Assembly (NCBI GenBank): GCA_024195585.1
Contig: SWBL01000606.1
Location: 1-16,569 of the forward strand
Source: Aureobasidium sp. EXF-3400
Taxonomy: Eukaryota > Ascomycota > Dothideomycetes > Dothideales > Saccotheciaceae
Reading direction: 5' to 3'
DNA length: 16,569 bases
The stretch's first letter is position 1. Every line of letters begins with the position of its first letter. The notes under the pieces were generated by a model. The model did no database searches. It was not told the origin of the DNA and saw nothing but the letters and a program-made list of their open reading frames with translations. This document shows positions 1 to 9,336 of this stretch, piece by piece. The position numbers and the translations under genes are program-made.

Positions 1-722
1 CGCGAGTAATTTGGCTTCGGTCTGGGGTTTGTTGGGTTCGATTTGAGGGAGTTATTCCAAAAATTGGGTTTTGCGCGATTGTGATGTTTTTTCCCTGCTC
101 TTACTTCGCACCTTCGTCTTCTGAGATACTATTGGCGTAGAAAGGAGACCACTTAGGAATAGCTCACACCCCTTTTAGAGTAAGCAGCTTGTGGAAATCT
201 CAAATCGTTAGCGGACATTTTAGTGATTGCAATCAGCAGCAATACAGATTAATCAGATGCAGCTCACATCTTTTTCATAGGGTATATCGTTGAAGAACGA
301 GATTAATCGAATGCATCTTCAATCAACATCGTCTTCCCGTAACACCATAGAAAATCGCTCTGCGTAGAGGCATAATTAATCATAAGACTTTTTGACATTT
401 ATATCATATATCTTCGAAGAAGCCCCTTTCGAAGTGCGGAGCGTGTATGCCTATTTCCATTATGAACATGTAAAAAAGATAAACTGCTCTGCTCGCTCAT
501 TTACCACCCTAACGCGGCAATTAGAGCTTCTTGTAGTAAGGGATCTAGCTTGTGTAAGTGGTAGTCAGTGCTGTCGGCTAAGCACGGTAGGCAGAGCAGT
601 TCTACTACAGCAACACGATTGTTGCTTGTACATAAGCCATGTCGGAAGAGAGAGTAAGCGGCACGAATGAAGATTACCAAGAAGTAGTAAGAGAGTCGAG
701 AAAGTAGGTGGCATCTTAATTG
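1..722. other. AT-rich intergenic stretch, no gene recognised
   Basis: This stretch has many short A/T runs and looks poorer in G+C than the genic parts of the window. It contains short open frames on both strands, but none has a recognisable motif, a consistent codon pattern or a believable splice structure. I see no tRNA boxes and no terminal repeats. It could be the flank of a gene outside the window or a decayed repeat. Confidence 0.5.
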
Positions 723-843
723 TATCTTTGTTCCACTTTTGTTGCACTTTTGTTGCACTTTTGTTGCACTTTTGTTGCACTTTTGTTGCACTTTTGTTGC
801 ACTTCTCTTACATCTCTGTTACATCTCTGTTACATCTCTGTCG
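723..843. repeat. 11-bp tandem minisatellite, about 11 units, two unit types
   Basis: Six perfect consecutive copies of cacttttgttg occupy 734-799. They are preceded by one degenerate copy (723-733) and followed by a hybrid unit cacttctctta (800-810), two copies of catctctgtta (811-832) and catctctgtcg (833-843). The 11-bp phase is unbroken across the change of unit type, so this is one array that diverged into two subfamilies rather than two separate repeats. Eleven is not a multiple of three, so translation cycles through all frames; the apparent CNKSATKVQQ-type peptide on the minus strand is an artefact of the array. Confidence 0.95.
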
Positions 844-903
844 CCCATCAATCTTATACCGACAGACAAAGCCCTCAACGGTTGTAGACTAGGAGTCAGA
901 AAA

Positions 904-1167
904 ATGCTTTGTGAGCCTTTTGAATGGCTGAGAGGCGGTGGGAACTACGAAAGTCTGGACCGCTTCCACACGACATGGAGCAACATAACGTTGGCTAACA
1001 CAATCGAGAGGTTGTTTTCGCAACATCGTGAAGCTGTCCACCAAAGCGAAGTAGAGGCGGGCTGCGGCGAGACGACAAACGCCGATGCTTTAGGTGTTGT
1101 CAGGAAAGTATCTCGTGGGGTCTTTGCTGGTAGTGCGTCACTCGCAAAACAACAATCGACCATGTAA
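904..1167 (+). CDS. Weak candidate exon or small ORF, unknown
   Basis: An ATG at 904 opens an 87-codon frame ending in TAA at 1165-1167, with a plausible soluble composition. The stop overlaps a strong donor-like GTAAGTAT beginning at 1164, so this could be a 5' exon rather than a complete gene, with CTCTATAG near 1230 as a possible acceptor. The opposite strand is also open here, no family is recognised, and codon use is not decisive. I list it only because it is the best candidate in the first 1.5 kb. Confidence 0.15.
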   Translation: MLCEPFEWLRGGGNYESLDRFHTTWSNITLANTIERLFSQHREAVHQSEVEAGCGETTNADALGVVRKVSRGVFAGSASLAKQQSTM

Positions 1168-1509
1168 GTATAACGTGGGTGTACCACAAGATCCAGTGTT
1201 GTCTCTCGGTGAGCTGTACATCCTCTATAGGAGGGTAATAAGGGAAGAATCCCATAGCTTTTCTCTTTTCGCACCAGGATGCTGGCCGCAGATTGTACAG
1301 ATAAAGACAATCCTGTCAACCATCCATTCCTCTGAGAGCCTTGATCATCATACATAAGCATGTCTTGTGTAATACTGTCATATGCTCCGTCCGTTCTAAA
1401 TCAAGCAAGAATCGACCTTATCATAACCCCTAGAGCAAGAGACTGCTTGTTCGTCAAAATTCGGAGTTTGGATCACCATCAACGTCGAATCTTCCCTTCA
1501 CTAGGACAA
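1168..1509. other. Intergenic, nothing recognised
   Basis: This stretch lies beyond the 3' end of the minus-strand gene that stops at 1510 and probably holds its 3' UTR and polyadenylation region. I see no repeat or RNA gene. Confidence 0.4.
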
Positions 1510-2753
1510 TCAACTTGGGCCAAACACTAGCCTCAAGATCTTGGAAGTGTCAGCCAGACGCATTGTATATCGTACGCCATGAGATGAGAGTATACCTTTA
1601 AAGTAAGCTTGAACCTCCTCGTCCTCTTCTTCAGTCTCAGCTGATGTTTTGTCCCACTGAGTATTGTGCGAACGACCTTGGGGACTGATCTCCAGGCTCT
1701 TGATCTGAGATGGGGCGGGATCGAATCCTTTCCGCAACTGCGAAGGATGGACAGAGACTTTGAGGCTCAAGGAACTCATGCACACAATGAACTGCTTCTT
1801 TTGCGACGCCGTCAGACCAAGGGACTTCGGCTCGACAAGCAGGGACTTCCCGGATGTGCCCGCAGCGTATCCAGAGTCACCACAGCCGTAGTCGATCATG
1901 GTGTGCATGACTGCGCGTGCCGAAGGTAAGGTGAGGTAACAGATGGTGACTTGATTGGGCATGCGACCTTCTGGGATGCGGCAGTCAGTTCTCTGCAGAT
2001 ACTGACCCGTTTCGATGTTCATATTTTCGTGCATGACGAAAAGCTCCAGACCAAAGTGCTTTCGGATGAGCTTGCACGGCTGTCAGATAAGGATGAACAT
2101 GATACAATCGAGTACTCACAGTGCGATAGCGCGGCAACTCGCCTTCTCTTTGGTCCGTCATGGCGGTCTTCCAGCCTTGGATGCCGAACCACTTGCGCGT
2201 GGTCAAGTTTATGCGCTCCCGGCGGCAGATTTCGTGGAAACAGTTGTCGACCAGACCATTAAACTGCTTGAGCTTACTAGGAGAAGAGGTGTCACCCAAG
2301 TGTGGGTGTCGATTGCGTACGGTGGCGATGGCTTGGTCGAGAAGCTTACGTTCATAGCCTTCGACATGATCGGCAGGGCGGCAAGAGCTTTCGAAGCAAC
2401 AGTATCTAGACGGCCAGTCCACTGCTCTCTGGGTGCTTAGGATGTTTAGATGCTGAACGAGGAGTTGTTGTTCAATCATGTCGATGATCTCCTTGGGTAG
2501 CTTTGCCACATGAGCGTGCTTGCCCTTGCCGAAGCGATTGCATAGGCGAAGAGTGAGTATGTCTGGTTGTGCTGACTCGAAAGCATCAGCATGACTGAGC
2601 AGCTGAACGATATCGACAGGAATGGCCCTTGGTTTCGAGTCAGCAAGACAGCTCCAGAAACTTCAAACTTGCTTACCATGTGAGGGCCATTTCTGACCGA
2701 CCAAGCGTGGTGTACATCTGATGATGTTCAAATTGGCCGCCAAAGTAAGACAT
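1510..2753 (-). CDS. Three-exon gene, 381-aa protein with an F-box-like segment
   Basis: I built this model by joining three exons: 2753-2677, 2627-2120 and 2070-1510. Both introns are 49 nt, with donors GTAAGC and GTGAGT, and both have a CTGAC branch motif 12 to 13 nt before AG; every junction keeps frame (77+508+561 nt, 382 codons with stop). The ATG at 2753 gives an N-terminus beginning MSYFGGQFEHHQ. Residues 27-58 (IPVDIVQLLSHADAFE, then PDILTLRLCNRF) lead into KLPKEIIDMIEQQLL at 68-82, the LP-x-E-[IL]-x-x-x-I pattern of fungal F-box and F-box-like proteins. The rest has no motif I recognise; an acidic run SAETEEEDEEV lies near the C-terminus. If the F-box reading holds, it would be an SCF ubiquitin-ligase receptor, but the segment may be only a short F-box-like helix. 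The second intron could use an earlier AG (40 nt), but that breaks the frame. Gene structure is fairly sure; function is not. Confidence 0.75.
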
Positions 2754-3562
2754 TGTAACCTTTTGCTGGAAGAAAGGCGTGTGTGATGGAGACACAACAG
2801 ATGGTGATCAATATTAGAGAACACGAATCGCGAAGGGATTGAAGATGGCAGGTGATACGCCGCGGGGCAGGTGTCGTAGTCTGGCAACAACAACCCTGGA
2901 CAAGTGAAGGCAACTGATGCACTTTGACTAAGTAATGGGTCGAACTTGGCAGGCGCTGTCAGCCATCTAGGCATTGGCACATGCCGCAAACGGTAAAGAC
3001 AGATACGTACATTGTCGACGACAGCGCCGTCTCATCGGATACCTCGCTCCCTTGGCATACTTTTCCCTCGCAACAGTCGTTTGTGCGCTTGCCCTGTTAC
3101 GAGAGCCTGCATTCATTGAAGCTGAGAGTGAGGTTGTCCCGTTGAGAGTCGTCGACTACTATTCTCAGCGTCAAGTTTTTCGTGAGTCCCAGCTCAGGCT
3201 GAACCCAAATTCAGCCGCTGTTTCCTTTTGCGTTGGCGGCTCCTAATGTTCACTGATCGCAATTGACTGCAGAACCTAGCACGACCTCGACGACTACTCT
3301 TTCGTCTCACCCTTCCCGCTCAATCGGCGACCTTGGTTTCTGACTGTGGATCTGATTGCCAATTCACGTTCGTTTTCAAGCACTCCGTCGAGTCTGCTAG
3401 AGCCAGACGACTCTCGCACAAGACTTCTGTCCAGACCGCGTACTCAGTGAATCGCAGATTCCACATCGGCATCAGCTTTGTCACCAACCAATATCTGACC
3501 ACTATATCATACTTCAACAAGACCATCCGGCTCTGCGCGACACAGCCCAACTAGATACAAGC
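2754..3562. promoter_or_regulatory. Divergent intergenic region between two F-box-type genes
   Basis: This 809-bp region separates the start codons of the minus-strand gene (2753) and the plus-strand F-box gene (3563), so both promoters should lie here. A pyrimidine-rich CTTTCTTCCAG sits about 15 nt before the ATG at 2753 and could be the acceptor of a 5' UTR intron. On the other side, C/T-rich sequence around 3280-3330 resembles the leaders of fungal genes. Open frames in between begin only with non-ATG codons or lack any domain. Confidence 0.45.
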
Positions 3563-5167
3563 ATGAAACGACTTCTGTTCAGCGCCGACGGCGGACTTGT
3601 GCTCAGTCGTGCGCGAAGGTGGGCTCGAGATGCCGAAGAAGTCACCGACGATTATGCACCATCCCTCCAAAGCCTTCCTCTGGAGGTCCTCCACTCTATC
3701 TGCTATCACTTGTCACCCATCGGGCTGCGAAGATTTCGATTAGTCTGTCGCTTGTTTAGTGATGTCGGTATGCGCCATCTTGCCACAGGAGCATATCTTT
3801 ACCCTACAAAGCTTTCCCTGAAGAGATTGGTGGATCTCTCGCAGACAGAACTGAGCAAAAGCATCACATCTTTGTATATCGCTGCCGAGCACTTCGACTT
3901 CTGTCACACATACGAAGAATGGAAGCACCTCAAAGTACCTTCCTTTTGGTATGATGAGGGCCCTACGGAGAAGGAGTTACATCAAAGATACTCAATCTGC
4001 AGAAGAGCGTTTGCAGAACAAGAGGATCTATTGAATCGAGGTGCTCTTACGGAAAGTGTAAGTGTTTTCGTGGGAAGATGTCCAAAGCTCGACACTCTTT
4101 CCTTATCCTTTGCAGATGGTCTGAATATCCCCCCAGAAGCTCCAAGCGCTATCCGCCAAGTCATTGCGAGGATGCCCACAGAAGCCAGGCCACACTTCGA
4201 CATAGGCATCACTGCCGAGATTTTGAAAATCTTCCAAGCCAAAGTCCTCAAACACCTCCAAATCAGCTACATTCCATTGGAGGCAGTGGCGAGAGAAGCC
4301 AATCAATCAGACCTCGCCGCTATTCGAACCGCGATATCTTCACTGAACAGTCTCGCCCTCGGTGTAGCACATGAACCTACAGCACCTGAAGAAGAGAATG
4401 ACCACGAGTACTGGCCTGAAAATGAGCTGTTCAGTATAGAAGAACACGCAGACACTGTGGAAGGTCAGATCAGTGCACTGATCAGTGCTGCTCGTAATCT
4501 GCGACATCTGCGCTTCGAAACGCGCCTGGATCCAGAAAGAGCTTTGGACGGCTGTCTTCTCAACACGGTATTCGATGTCCAGATCAACCCCAACCTGTTC
4601 CCGAGCCTTTGCTCTCTGAGTCTCCAGAGGATCAAGATATCAGGACGGACTTTGCAACGGTTCCTGATGGCACATGGAGGCCCTCTCAAATTTGTGCGTT
4701 TACAAGACATGCAAACGATCGATGGCGGAGATGAGATGAATTGGTGGCAGTTCTGGGTCGAGATGACCGGGAAGTTACCTCAACTCCGAAGATTCCTACA
4801 CTACGGCCGCCTTAGAGACGGGGCAGAGCTAGACTGGGGTCTTGGGTCAGTTGTGGATGGTCGATCGAGCATATGGACCCACGCTTTGGACAAGTACCTG
4901 AGAAAGGGGTGGCCACATGGCGGCGAACCACCCTTCGATGAGGACGAGATGAAGATGTTCTATGTCCCGAATCCCGTTGTCTTCGAGAACGAAGAAACCA
5001 AGAACTACTGGAACTGTCACACCAATACATCGAGGATCCGGAAACTGATCACGAATGGGAAGATGAGGACGAGGACGAGAAAAGATTCCAGAGGATGCAC
5101 ACTTGGGACTAGTAATGGTGACAGCCTGGAGAGTCATGAGTCTCAAGATGAGCCCGATAGAGTATGA
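3563..5167 (+). CDS. F-box protein (534 aa)
   Basis: A single uninterrupted exon starts at an ATG after tagatacaagc and ends in TGA. An N-terminal F-box lies at about residues 35-75: SLPLEVLHSICYHLSPIGLR followed by RFRLVCRLFSDVGMRHL, with the leading LP-x-E, the central hydrophobics and the LVC-R-F ending expected of the domain. F-box proteins bind Skp1 through this segment and bring substrates to the SCF ubiquitin ligase. The remaining 450 residues hold recurring leucine-rich stretches (for example KLDTLSLSF and LRHLRFETRL), consistent with an irregular leucine-rich substrate-binding region as in many fungal F-box proteins, but I cannot name a defined repeat. The C-terminus is charged and probably disordered (MRTRTRKDSRG, then ESHESQDEPDRV). 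Its upstream neighbour is divergently transcribed. The substrate cannot be predicted. Confidence 0.9.
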   Translation: MKRLLFSADGGLVLSRARRWARDAEEVTDDYAPSLQSLPLEVLHSICYHLSPIGLRRFRLVCRLFSDVGMRHLATGAYLYPTKLSLKRLVDLSQTELSKSITSLYIAAEHFDFCHTYEEWKHLKVPSFWYDEGPTEKELHQRYSICRRAFAEQEDLLNRGALTESVSVFVGRCPKLDTLSLSFADGLNIPPEAPSAIRQVIARMPTEARPHFDIGITAEILKIFQAKVLKHLQISYIPLEAVAREANQSDLAAIRTAISSLNSLALGVAHEPTAPEEENDHEYWPENELFSIEEHADTVEGQISALISAARNLRHLRFETRLDPERALDGCLLNTVFDVQINPNLFPSLCSLSLQRIKISGRTLQRFLMAHGGPLKFVRLQDMQTIDGGDEMNWWQFWVEMTGKLPQLRRFLHYGRLRDGAELDWGLGSVVDGRSSIWTHALDKYLRKGWPHGGEPPFDEDEMKMFYVPNPVVFENEETKNYWNCHTNTSRIRKLITNGKMRTRTRKDSRGCTLGTSNGDSLESHESQDEPDRV

Positions 5168-5612
5168 AGATCGGCATCTCCAAAAGCTTCAAGCAACGAG
5201 TCTGGTCGCTTTTCATCTGTTTAGGAGGATGGGTTGAACCTCGAGAACTATTACTTGCTTTCGTCTGGAGTCTTTACAGTAAGCAGAGGACATCAAATAG
5301 CTACACTACTTCCCCCACACTTTGATAGAAAGTTCATGCCTGATAATTGAGAGGGTCTCACATCGTCGATTACCTGCAGTTTTTCCGCCTGATTGGTATC
5401 TTTGCTGACCTGGGTAGCTGACTTCTGTATCAACAGACTTTACCTGCTCTTCCCAATCTCTAGTAACAGCCGCAATGATGGGCAAACTTCGATACTCTAA
5501 ATCACCGGCCCACGGCGGGCTACCACACGCGAATTGGCAAAGGTTCTCGACTCTCAGAAAGCAAAAAAATGTGCAAGTTGGGACTTTGGCGATGTTCCCC
5601 TCTCAGAGGTCG
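5168..5612. other. Convergent 3' intergenic region
   Basis: These 445 bp lie between the ends of two genes pointing at each other and should hold both 3' UTRs and polyadenylation sites. Open frames on the plus strand from about 5475 run into the antisense of the next gene and are shadows of it. No repeat or RNA gene is seen. Confidence 0.5.
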
Positions 5613-6608
5613 TCAAACATCTCTCTCCACACCCTCTTTTCCAACTTCCATCTCATCACTCTCCTCCGCACCCTCAGCGTCGTCACCATCGTCACCAGCG
5701 AGATCGTTCTGGCCGTGTTCAGCTTCTACATCTTCGTGTACGTCTGCATCTTCTGCAGTGCTATTATCCAGGCCGGGGTCGTCCTGGTCGCTTGTGTCAA
5801 TGTTTTTAGCCTTGGATCGCGGGGCAACGACGGTCTCGTCCTCGGTCACGTCACTGTCCTCTAGGTTCTCGCTGCGGTTACCACCGTACATGTAGACCTT
5901 GCCGTTCGAGTTTTCGTAGCGACCATCCGTGAGTTTGTGCTTGAGGAGCTTCAGTTGCCTATAGTCAAGTTCGGCGCGACGGACAGCCTCTGTGGCTTCT
6001 TCGTGGAGGCCAGCTGCGGCCAGTTGCTCTGTCTTCGAGGACTCGCTCAAGATGGCGCGGCCTCTGTTGACACAGCGGAGGGCTTCGTGTGCATGCCAGA
6101 CATAAGCGTCGCTACCACCACTAGCGAGGACGATGTGGGCGCGGACGCGGATGTATAGAGGGAGCTCTGCGCGTGCAATGAGATCGAGTGCAAGCTGGTT
6201 CGCTTCGGCATCCAGATCGCGGTCGATCACCCTCTTTCTGGCGAGGTGCATCATCTCGTCATGAAGGAAGGCAAACATTGCCTCGCTGTCCTGATCGATT
6301 GATCCATGGACTGACCACTCCTCTCGGACCTCACGTTGACGTTGTTGTTGCTCCTCATGGCCTTGCTGGTCGCCGTGGTGATGTTGCTCGCCATGGTGGT
6401 GTACCTCTTGGTTGCTGTGATTGTCGCTTGATGAGTCCGGCTGGCCATAGACTACAGTCGCTCTACTTGGGATAGCAGGCGCTTGGAATCCTGGATCGTG
6501 GGTGTCGCTTATCCTATAAAGAATCAGATCAGCTGGTAAGTCTGGCAGTACAGTTAAGAAGTTGGCGAACATTTCGACAGGCGTCTCGAGGGCTGCAAGA
6601 TCCGCCAT
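5613..6608 (-). CDS. Unknown 331-aa protein: His/Gln-rich stretch, helical middle, acidic tail
   Basis: A single exon runs from ATG at 6608 to TGA at 5613. I recognise no family. Three regions are visible. Residues 1-60 are mixed hydrophobic (MFANFLTVLPDLPADLILY). Residues 63-93 are rich in His and Gln (HHHGEQHHHGDQQGHEEQQQ), a composition seen in metal-binding or low-complexity linkers. Residues 108-225 look like paired amphipathic helices, including DAYVWHAHEALRCVNRGRAI and LHEEATEAVRRAELDYRQL, reminiscent of TPR-type hairpins but without a clear consensus. From about 249 to the end the sequence is strongly acidic (LAGDDGDDAEGAEESDEMEV). Long acidic tails occur in histone chaperones and other nuclear proteins, and the divergent neighbour is a histone gene, but a chaperone role is inference only. 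No signal peptide or membrane segment is evident. Confidence 0.82.
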   Translation of the reverse strand: MADLAALETPVEMFANFLTVLPDLPADLILYRISDTHDPGFQAPAIPSRATVVYGQPDSSSDNHSNQEVHHHGEQHHHGDQQGHEEQQQRQREVREEWSVHGSIDQDSEAMFAFLHDEMMHLARKRVIDRDLDAEANQLALDLIARAELPLYIRVRAHIVLASGGSDAYVWHAHEALRCVNRGRAILSESSKTEQLAAAGLHEEATEAVRRAELDYRQLKLLKHKLTDGRYENSNGKVYMYGGNRSENLEDSDVTEDETVVAPRSKAKNIDTSDQDDPGLDNSTAEDADVHEDVEAEHGQNDLAGDDGDDAEGAEESDEMEVGKEGVERDV

Positions 6609-7270
6609 TCGAAGGTTGAGTACAGGTTTGCGAGAGGACTGTAGATCTGAAGCAGTTCTAGACGATGGCGGAATGGATCAGGAAAGCGTGAAAGTGGATT
6701 GAAGGATCAGGGTCGCTCACGAGACAGACAGAGACGCTGCAACAATGGATGTCTCCCATTGACTGTCGAATGTTTGGCGCCTTGTCTCGAGCAAACACCT
6801 CGTCTCGCAACCGGTGGAGAGGGCCCCAATACGCAGCAGCTAATGCACTCGTACGATCCGAAATGTTAAAGACGGGGCTTCTGGCGGCGCAGCGTGGAGA
6901 GGGGGAGAGGCGAATGGTGGATTTTTGATACAAAAGTGAGAAGTGCCAGATGACACCGCTGCGTAACCAAGACGAACACTTTGACGACTCCAGCGTCAGG
7001 GAGGAATTTGAGCTGTGGTACTGAGTTCGCAAAAGAAGTGACGCTACGAGCACGTTGACTGGAGAGCTTTCACTACAACACCAACTTCGACGCGAGTGAC
7101 AAGCTGACTTACCACAAAAGTGAAGTAGCAGGCGATCAAAGTCGATTTACTTTTCTCCTCTGCTTCTCTCCTCTGCTCCTCTTCCAAACTTGCGCCTCGA
7201 TACAAACTTCTTCTGCTCTTTCATCTCTACCTCAACCAACACAACAAAGGCCAACTCAGCTGCACTCACA
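6609..7270. promoter_or_regulatory. Bidirectional promoter region, acidic-tail gene and H4 variant
   Basis: The 662 bp between the start codons at 6608 (-) and 7271 (+) must contain both promoters. On the H4 side a conspicuous pyrimidine tract (cttttctcctctgcttctct and onward, about 7150-7233) precedes an A/C-rich leader and the context actcacaATGac, a layout typical of well-expressed ascomycete genes. Minus-strand open frames around 6658-7053 have no domain and look non-coding. I see no convincing TATA box. Confidence 0.55.
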
Positions 7271-7766
<496 letters not shown>

Positions 7767-9336
7767 TCAATGATTTTCAAGTCTTGAGGGTCTCGGTACA
7801 TTCTGTCCTCGCGGCGGTTCTTTGGTTGCTCCGGCTTGAATACCTGTACAATCTGCCTATAGCGACATGGCCGTGAGGCAAGATTCGAAGAGACCTGACG
7901 AATGGAACTGCGATCCGCAAGAGTAGCGAGGTTGTCACTTCGGTAGACAGAGGCCAAAATCCAGTAGCGTGGTATGAAGATCGTTGATTACCCACTGCCT
8001 CGTCAATGCCATCCGTGCTGTTGTCCCCTTCGATAAAATGTGTGTGCATGGTGAACCTGGAACGACTGCCTCTCCGCTGTCAGAGACATCGCCCGATGGC
8101 TCCTCAACATCAAGTGCACGTTACCGTCAACGTGTGGAGTAGACCTGGGAGATTCAGCTGCTAACTGTGCTGTGAGTAGCAAAACGTCCTCTCTGATCGA
8201 CAGAGGGGTTGAGCAATAACAAGAGGTCTTGCACATAGGGTGGCTCGAAGAGCTGAAAGTCGTGGTCATCATGACAAACCAAGAACAAGCTGCTGCATGA
8301 TTGAGAGTCCCGTAGCGCTCAATATCTTGCCCATTGCTGGAGCTCCTTGTCGACGAGAGAGCAAATCTGAAACATGGGCGACATTGCTCAGTCTGGCCTT
8401 CGCCAAGTGCGATGGTGTTATGAGCAGTCAAGTGCCTGATACGTAGTGCACTACAGTACCATGGCTAAAGGCACAACGAGCGACTCATTTCACATAGCAA
8501 GAGCGATGGATTCGGTGGTGTACCTCAGGAATGATCCCTGCAAGCTGTGCTCGCTAGCCACAGTGGGATACCCAGCCTGGGTCGCGCCTTTCTCATTCAG
8601 AAACCCCTCAAAATGTATAGTCCCGTCTCTTTCTCGCCAGCGCAGGTGTGTGACGCGACACCTTCGTCGCAGTCGGAATCATCGATGACTTAAGAGAGGC
8701 CTCCACGAGTAGCAGTGCTTCTGAAGACGTTGGGTTGATGGCATTCGGTAGCGAGATGAAGCTCAGAGATAGGCGCTAGAGCTGCCAATGGAGCTGAGTA
8801 ATTGCTTTGAGAGCCGAGGAGGCGCAGGAAGTAGAGTCATCGAGGGTTTTGAGAGGTCTTCTCCGGCGTGCTAGAGGGCTGCGTGACAATGGGCTGGTGA
8901 CATTGGTTATTGTCTCGAAGGAAGTCAGGCGCATTGCGCGCACGGTTCGAGCGCAGGCCACCAAACATGTTGCCGAGCTTTGGCCGAGCCAGTTGGACAA
9001 TCCGCTGCACCGATCCATGTGATGGGGTAGATCAGTCCAGCGCTCTGTCCACTACATAACTCTGCAAAAGGTTGTCGGACGTCCCAACACATCCATGCAA
9101 GACTCCGAGATCAACATGCTAGCCACGGAATTTGCCAAACAGTCACTCTCAGCGAGATCAGGTGCGGCGCTGACGACTCTCAACATACCTCTGGACACTG
9201 GTGAAGAGAGCATATGTATCAGTAAGGTTGCTATCAGTATTCCTGCTCGCGCGCAATCTCTCAGTCAGGTGGCAAAGTCATCGTGGTATGTTCTAGACAC
9301 TTGTTTCATTCGTTTCTTGCTGATTCCCTTGGATCT
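7767..9336. other. Long region with no supportable gene
   Basis: About 1.6 kb lies between the stop codons of the H4 variant (+) and the SUMO-like gene (-). Short open frames exist on both strands but none shows a domain or a splice structure I trust. The best is a plus-strand frame at 8807-9022 (…EAQEVESSRVLRGLLRRARG…), which lacks an ATG, starts just after an in-frame TGA and is open on both strands; it could be a terminal exon. Another ATG frame starts at 9095 and runs to a donor-like GTATGT at 9286. No repeats or tRNA genes were seen. Confidence 0.45.

Noticed and set aside
33..43. tRNA B-box-like ggttcgattt
   Set aside because: The last bases do not fit the consensus, and neither an A box nor a cloverleaf can be drawn around it.
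392..670. 92-codon plus-strand open frame
   Set aside because: The composition is odd (many Cys, Leu and Arg pairs), the start is not a clear ATG in context, no motif is recognised, and the minus strand is equally open.
501..791. Minus-strand frame with CNKSATKVQQ repeats
   Set aside because: The repeated peptide is a direct product of the 11-bp minisatellite being read through; the remainder shows no domain.
2080..2119. 40-nt version of the second intron in the 1510-2753 gene
   Set aside because: It would leave the CTGAC branch site touching the acceptor and shift the frame. The 49-nt version keeps frame and has proper branch spacing.
2974..3246. 90-codon plus-strand frame with a hydrophobic segment (LAPLAYFSLATVVCALALL)
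   Set aside because: It opens at TTG rather than ATG and sits in the divergent promoter region. The hydrophobic stretch alone does not support a membrane protein gene.
4468..4483. Perfect 16-bp palindrome gatcagtgcactgatc
   Set aside because: It lies inside the F-box coding frame, where it encodes ISALIS, and does not extend further. It is best explained by the coding sequence.
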